A DNA stretch of 64,000 bases from Diplolepis rosae (lineage: Eukaryota; Arthropoda; Insecta; Hymenoptera; Diplolepididae): positions 13,577,501 through 13,641,500 of the forward strand of contig JAPYXD010000677.1 of assembly GCA_030998225.1 (NCBI GenBank), read 5' to 3'. Below are positions 60,301-64,000 of the stretch, piece after piece. The notes beneath the pieces were generated by a model. That model did not search any database. It had not been told where the DNA came from and was given only the letters and a program-made list of their open reading frames with translations. Position 1 is the stretch's first letter, and every line of letters begins with the position of its first letter. Position numbers and translations under genes: made by a program.

Positions 60301-62863
60301 GTCAGTTTCCTGGATGTAACGAATTTCTCATTATATTTATACTATTAACTGCCTTCAATTTGTCTGGTATAGTATGAAGATGCGCAAAGTCTAAGCTTTC
60401 TGTTTATTTTTTGAACAAAAAAAGCTCATAATTTCTAAAATTAAGGGACCAACGTTTTTTTTTTTTTGTTCGAAGAAAATATTAATTGAAAACCATATCA
60501 AGATTTAAAGTTTTGAAAGATGGACAGAATCTCACTACTTTTAGCATATAACTGTTTAAGTGAATTTCATTCATAAAAAAATTTGTTTATAGTGTTGTAA
60601 ATGTGATTAAAAAAATTCGGATGGGGGCAGAATATGAATCGAATTTACTTTGATTTCTATAAAGTGGTAATTTTTTGTGACAATCATAGCTTTTACGCTA
60701 AGAATATATTTGTTATTTGAGAATGGGTCAAACCTACTGGACTACATGATCAATTTAATTTATTATTTTGTAATGACAATGATGTTTATTATTTTGGGAA
60801 GAAATTTCTTGGGGAATTTTCCAAAAGTTAAAGAGTGTTTTTGTATATTGTCGATAAATTACACCTTAATAAAATGGCCTTCAAAGGCGAATGATATCAG
60901 ATCTTTCAAATTTGTTATTGATGTTATGTAAGTATGATGAAGTGACAGATCGACTTGTAGTTCCAAGAACTACAATAAAAATGAGGCTGTGCATCTTCAT
61001 ATCTGTATCTGTTCAAATACTGTATCAGTATTCTATTTTTTCATTTTATACATATAAGCCTTCTTCGTACTGCTACAAAATAGCAGGGCGGCATCTATCA
61101 CAGTTTTTGTAAGCTTTTTTACGAAACATATACAGTTTTTAACATGATTTATAGATCAACTTAACAATTCATTTTTTTCATACCTGAATTTATACAAGAG
61201 AGTTTTTAGTACGATCGAGTGTTGGATATTGTGGGTTGTGATCGAGTACGTCCATAAAAGTATATTACGATAAATCGATTACAGAATGTTAGTTTTCTGA
61301 ATTTTAGTATTTTTGAAACATCAAAAGTTTTTTATGCATTATTCCTTGTAGAAATTTAAAGAAATGAGAAATTGAAATATATGGAAACAAATTATAACAA
61401 GTAATTAAAAATTTATACAAAATATCACTTATTATTAGCTTATTATGATTTATTGAATTTTATTTTGGGAACGCGTTTCTACTAGGGATTACAAACTAAG
61501 TTGCCAGTTTCCAGAAAAGTGTTTTAAATATGTGTATAATTAAAGAAATAAAAAGCTTAGTTTGAAGTATATTATTTTGTAATATAAATTTCAAAAAGTT
61601 TCAAGGGTAAACGACTGTGATAATAAATTGGAAGCCTTTAGAAAAATTCATTTATAACACTCAGAAATAGTAAATTTTGAAAAAGTTGTTTTTCGAAGTT
61701 TTCATCCAACACTCGGCCGTACGCATTTACGTAGAAAAATAAGAATATTCTATAAGGATCTTATACAGAAACATATCTCATAGATGCATAAGTCTAGTTT
61801 AACTTTTGAAGAAGAAATATTCTATCAAAATTACGTTGAATTTCTTGGTTGAAAACCAATGTTCTTTGATTTTTATATTAAAGAAAATCGGCTTATCCAT
61901 GGCTTTAAAAAAACCTTGGAAGGTTCCTCTAAAGGCTTATTATTTGACATGTGTGATGTATTAATTTTTGAGAGACGAGCAGTTTGTGTAATGTAACTAG
62001 GTAAATGTGGTGTCTAACGATCGAGAGAGTGACTTTAGAGAATTAGGATTTTGTTTAATATAAGTCCGAATATTAAACATGAATGTGAATATAAAATTAT
62101 GCCTGTCCTATTTTCGAATGGAAAAGATTTTAGAATAAAAACTTGAAATTTATATTGTTTTGGAATTAAATTAAAACCTTCATTATATAAAGCTCAGTGT
62201 ATGAGTTTTAATAAGTTTGATTCTTTACATTTGTAATTGATTGTTTGCTTGTGTTCGTAATTATAATCTTGAATTGATCAGGAGTGGAAGTAAAATTTTC
62301 GCTGCAGTTGTGGAGTAAATATTTAAAATTTGAGGAATATTCGTTAGACACCATTATGAAATATAAAGGCAAAGGCCTGGAGCAAGCCGGTACAACTACG
62401 ACAGAAGTAGCAAACTATAATTCGATAAAAGTGAGAAGACGCGACGGAACGCAACTCCAATCACTACTCGTTATAAATGAACTGGCAATCGAGTAGAGAT
62501 GATGTGTTTTCAAAACTGCAATTGGTTAGAACCGATAAAATCTCCTTTGTTGCTGGCACATTCTGCCATTTTGTACCGGCTTTTCCTACTTTTCCTAGTT
62601 TAACACAGACTGATAAAATGAAAAAGCTTGTCGATGTGAAATGTTGGTTAAGGGTTGCCAGTGATTGGGGTTGTGTTTTGATCTGTGGTAGTTACGCTCC
62701 GGGTCTTGGCCAGACGGGGACTCCTCGGTCTGGGGACATGGAGTACGCCGATATGATCAGTCAAAGTGATCTATCCACCATCGACGAAAACCTCAACCTC
62801 GAGCAGATCAGCAACTTCGGCTTCCCCGACTTCATCCAGAGTTATGGCGTGAGACCGCAATAG
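57307..62863 (+). CDS. STAT: Signal transducer and activator of transcription (STAT, Stat92E/STAT5-like)
   Basis: Latent cytoplasmic transcription factor of the JAK/STAT pathway, activated by Tyr phosphorylation, dimerising through SH2 and moving to the nucleus. Coding exons: 57307-57434, 57552-57708, 57819-58165, 58260-58878, 58960-59632, 59705-59860, 60075-60300, 62692-62863; 825 aa plus stop, phases consistent. Parts: N-terminal interaction domain from [18 protein letters not shown] (to about 125), coiled coil (about 140-310), DNA-binding domain (about 320-490; [32 protein letters not shown]), linker, SH2 domain with phosphate-binding Arg626 in [14 protein letters not shown], and the activating Tyr702 in NGYVRP. 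The C-terminal tail ends [11 protein letters not shown] with acidic [12 protein letters not shown], a likely activation domain. ATG chosen because it matches the family start. Confidence 0.96.
62282..62318 (+). CDS. possible alternative terminal exon of STAT
   Basis: An AG at 62280-62281 (TTGATCAG) could accept the exon ending at 60300. The joined frame reads [13 protein letters not shown] and stops at 62316-62318, giving a STAT without the acidic C-terminal tail. Inferred only from frame and splice sites; the polypyrimidine tract is weak. Confidence 0.25.
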
Positions 62864-64000
62864 GTACGTTTTTTTTACAGCAACAACAGATTAAATAGTT
62901 AAAAATGTGTTATTTATGCCCGGGGTACAGTTATTACGCGTGCAATATTATTTCGGTCGAGACTGACTATGTAATTTGTGGGAAATCATGGTTTTGAGTT
63001 TGTAAGATGACATTTTCTTCTTCTGAAGAAAACTTGACTTTGATTCTTTTTAATAGTTGATTTTATAGAATTTCTTTTTACTTACTTGTATAAATCTTTC
63101 TAGAACGCTGAGAATTCTCTTGATTTTTGTTTCAATTAGTGTTATATGTTATTTAGTATAAAATTGTATTTATAGACTAAAGTTTTATTTTATGTAAAAT
63201 TAGAAACGGAGATTATTTAGAAATTATTGTGATTTACATTGGGGAATGTATTTTTTTTGTCAATTTAAAATAGCCTCACCATAAAGAATTTAGTTTTAAA
63301 TTTAATCTTTTTATTTTCTGACAAATGATAATTTATAATCTATAGTTCCTAAAACAAATATTAATAATGCATTTTTTAGAAACTTTTCTAAATTGTTTTT
63401 AAGCTTTTCCATAATTTTGAAATATTTCGAAATCAGCTTTCTAGAAAATCGGGTGCAAAGTTAGACTGATAAAAAACGGAACAGTTACTCATCATTGTTT
63501 ACGAGAAACTTTATTTAATGTACATATCCGTTATAAGTTTGAAACAGAACGAAGCTCTAGAGAAAAGTAATGACATAAAAAAAAGGTATGGTCGGTACAA
63601 CAATTGGATCAAATGAAAAACACAATACAAATATTTTGCAATTTACTATCTTGACTCCATCTATAAACCTCAAATAATGTTGCGAACAAATTGATTCTCA
63701 TTTATTACGGTTAATAGTAAGATTTGTCAAAAGTACAAACCTTATACTATTTTCGTTTTATATTGAACTTTGAGATTTTGTAGTTTTATTGTTGTCGAAA
63801 TATTTATAAGATGTATATTTAAAAGAAAATTATAGAATAAATATTTAATGGCCCAGTACAATCAATCGGGACTTACAGTTTATAATTTAAACAATTTTAC
63901 GGAACGTTCTCAATTTAGAAAACCAAAATTTTGATGATAAATAACGCATTGGGTTTTAAGTGGTCTGATTTCTAGGAGTTCCTATTTTTCATAAGTGATA
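62864..64000. other. STAT 3' UTR / downstream AT-rich sequence
   Basis: No further gene supported. AATAAA-type words occur (for example near 63836) but the poly(A) site cannot be chosen. Confidence 0.5.

Noticed and set aside
62477..62691. Upstream extension of the last STAT exon as coding
   Set aside because: The open frame runs back to 62477, but joining there breaks the phase from exon 60075-60300; the AG at 62690-62691 fits.

Overview
The window looks like nuclear DNA of an insect. It is AT-rich, its genes are broken by many short introns, and the proteins read clearly as insect orthologues. The repeat content (many short inverted-repeat elements, a mariner, Mutator-like transposase relics) would suit a hymenopteran with a repeat-rich genome, but the species and order cannot be fixed from sequence alone. 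All exon maps below were inferred by hand from reading frame, splice sites and family knowledge. For SAR1, mor, the EcKinase-like gene, mRpS39/PTCD3, MFSD10 and STAT the exon lengths sum to a multiple of three and give full-length proteins.

Left gene cluster (1-18.3 kb): the 3' part of HIBCH (+), convergent with SAR1 (-); SAR1 shares a divergent promoter region with the SWI/SNF scaffold gene mor/SMARCC (+); mor is convergent with an EcKinase-like gene (-), followed on the same strand by mitochondrial ribosomal protein mRpS39/PTCD3 (-).

Central desert (18.3-49.5 kb): no complete gene was found. It holds a two-copy ~1.35 kb repeat with a ~147 bp internal tandem unit, several foldback elements or MITEs (two next to each other sharing TTAA sites, one hAT-like with a perfect 8 bp target duplication), CpG-dense patches, one orphan exon with a mitochondrial-presequence-like reading downstream of a good TATA promoter, and a transposon nest. 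In the nest a dead Mos1-like mariner is interrupted exactly at its start codon by a Mutator-like relic flanked by a 9 bp direct repeat.

Right gene cluster (49.5-64 kb): MFSD10-like transporter (+), whose last intron carries a long near-palindrome with a second element nested in one arm, then STAT (+), complete with 5' UTR exon, promoter motifs, SH2 arginine and activating tyrosine. The genes are housekeeping or signalling genes with no operon-like link. The least expected signal is a dispersed repeat family whose minus-strand sequence contains a hammerhead-ribozyme-like core.
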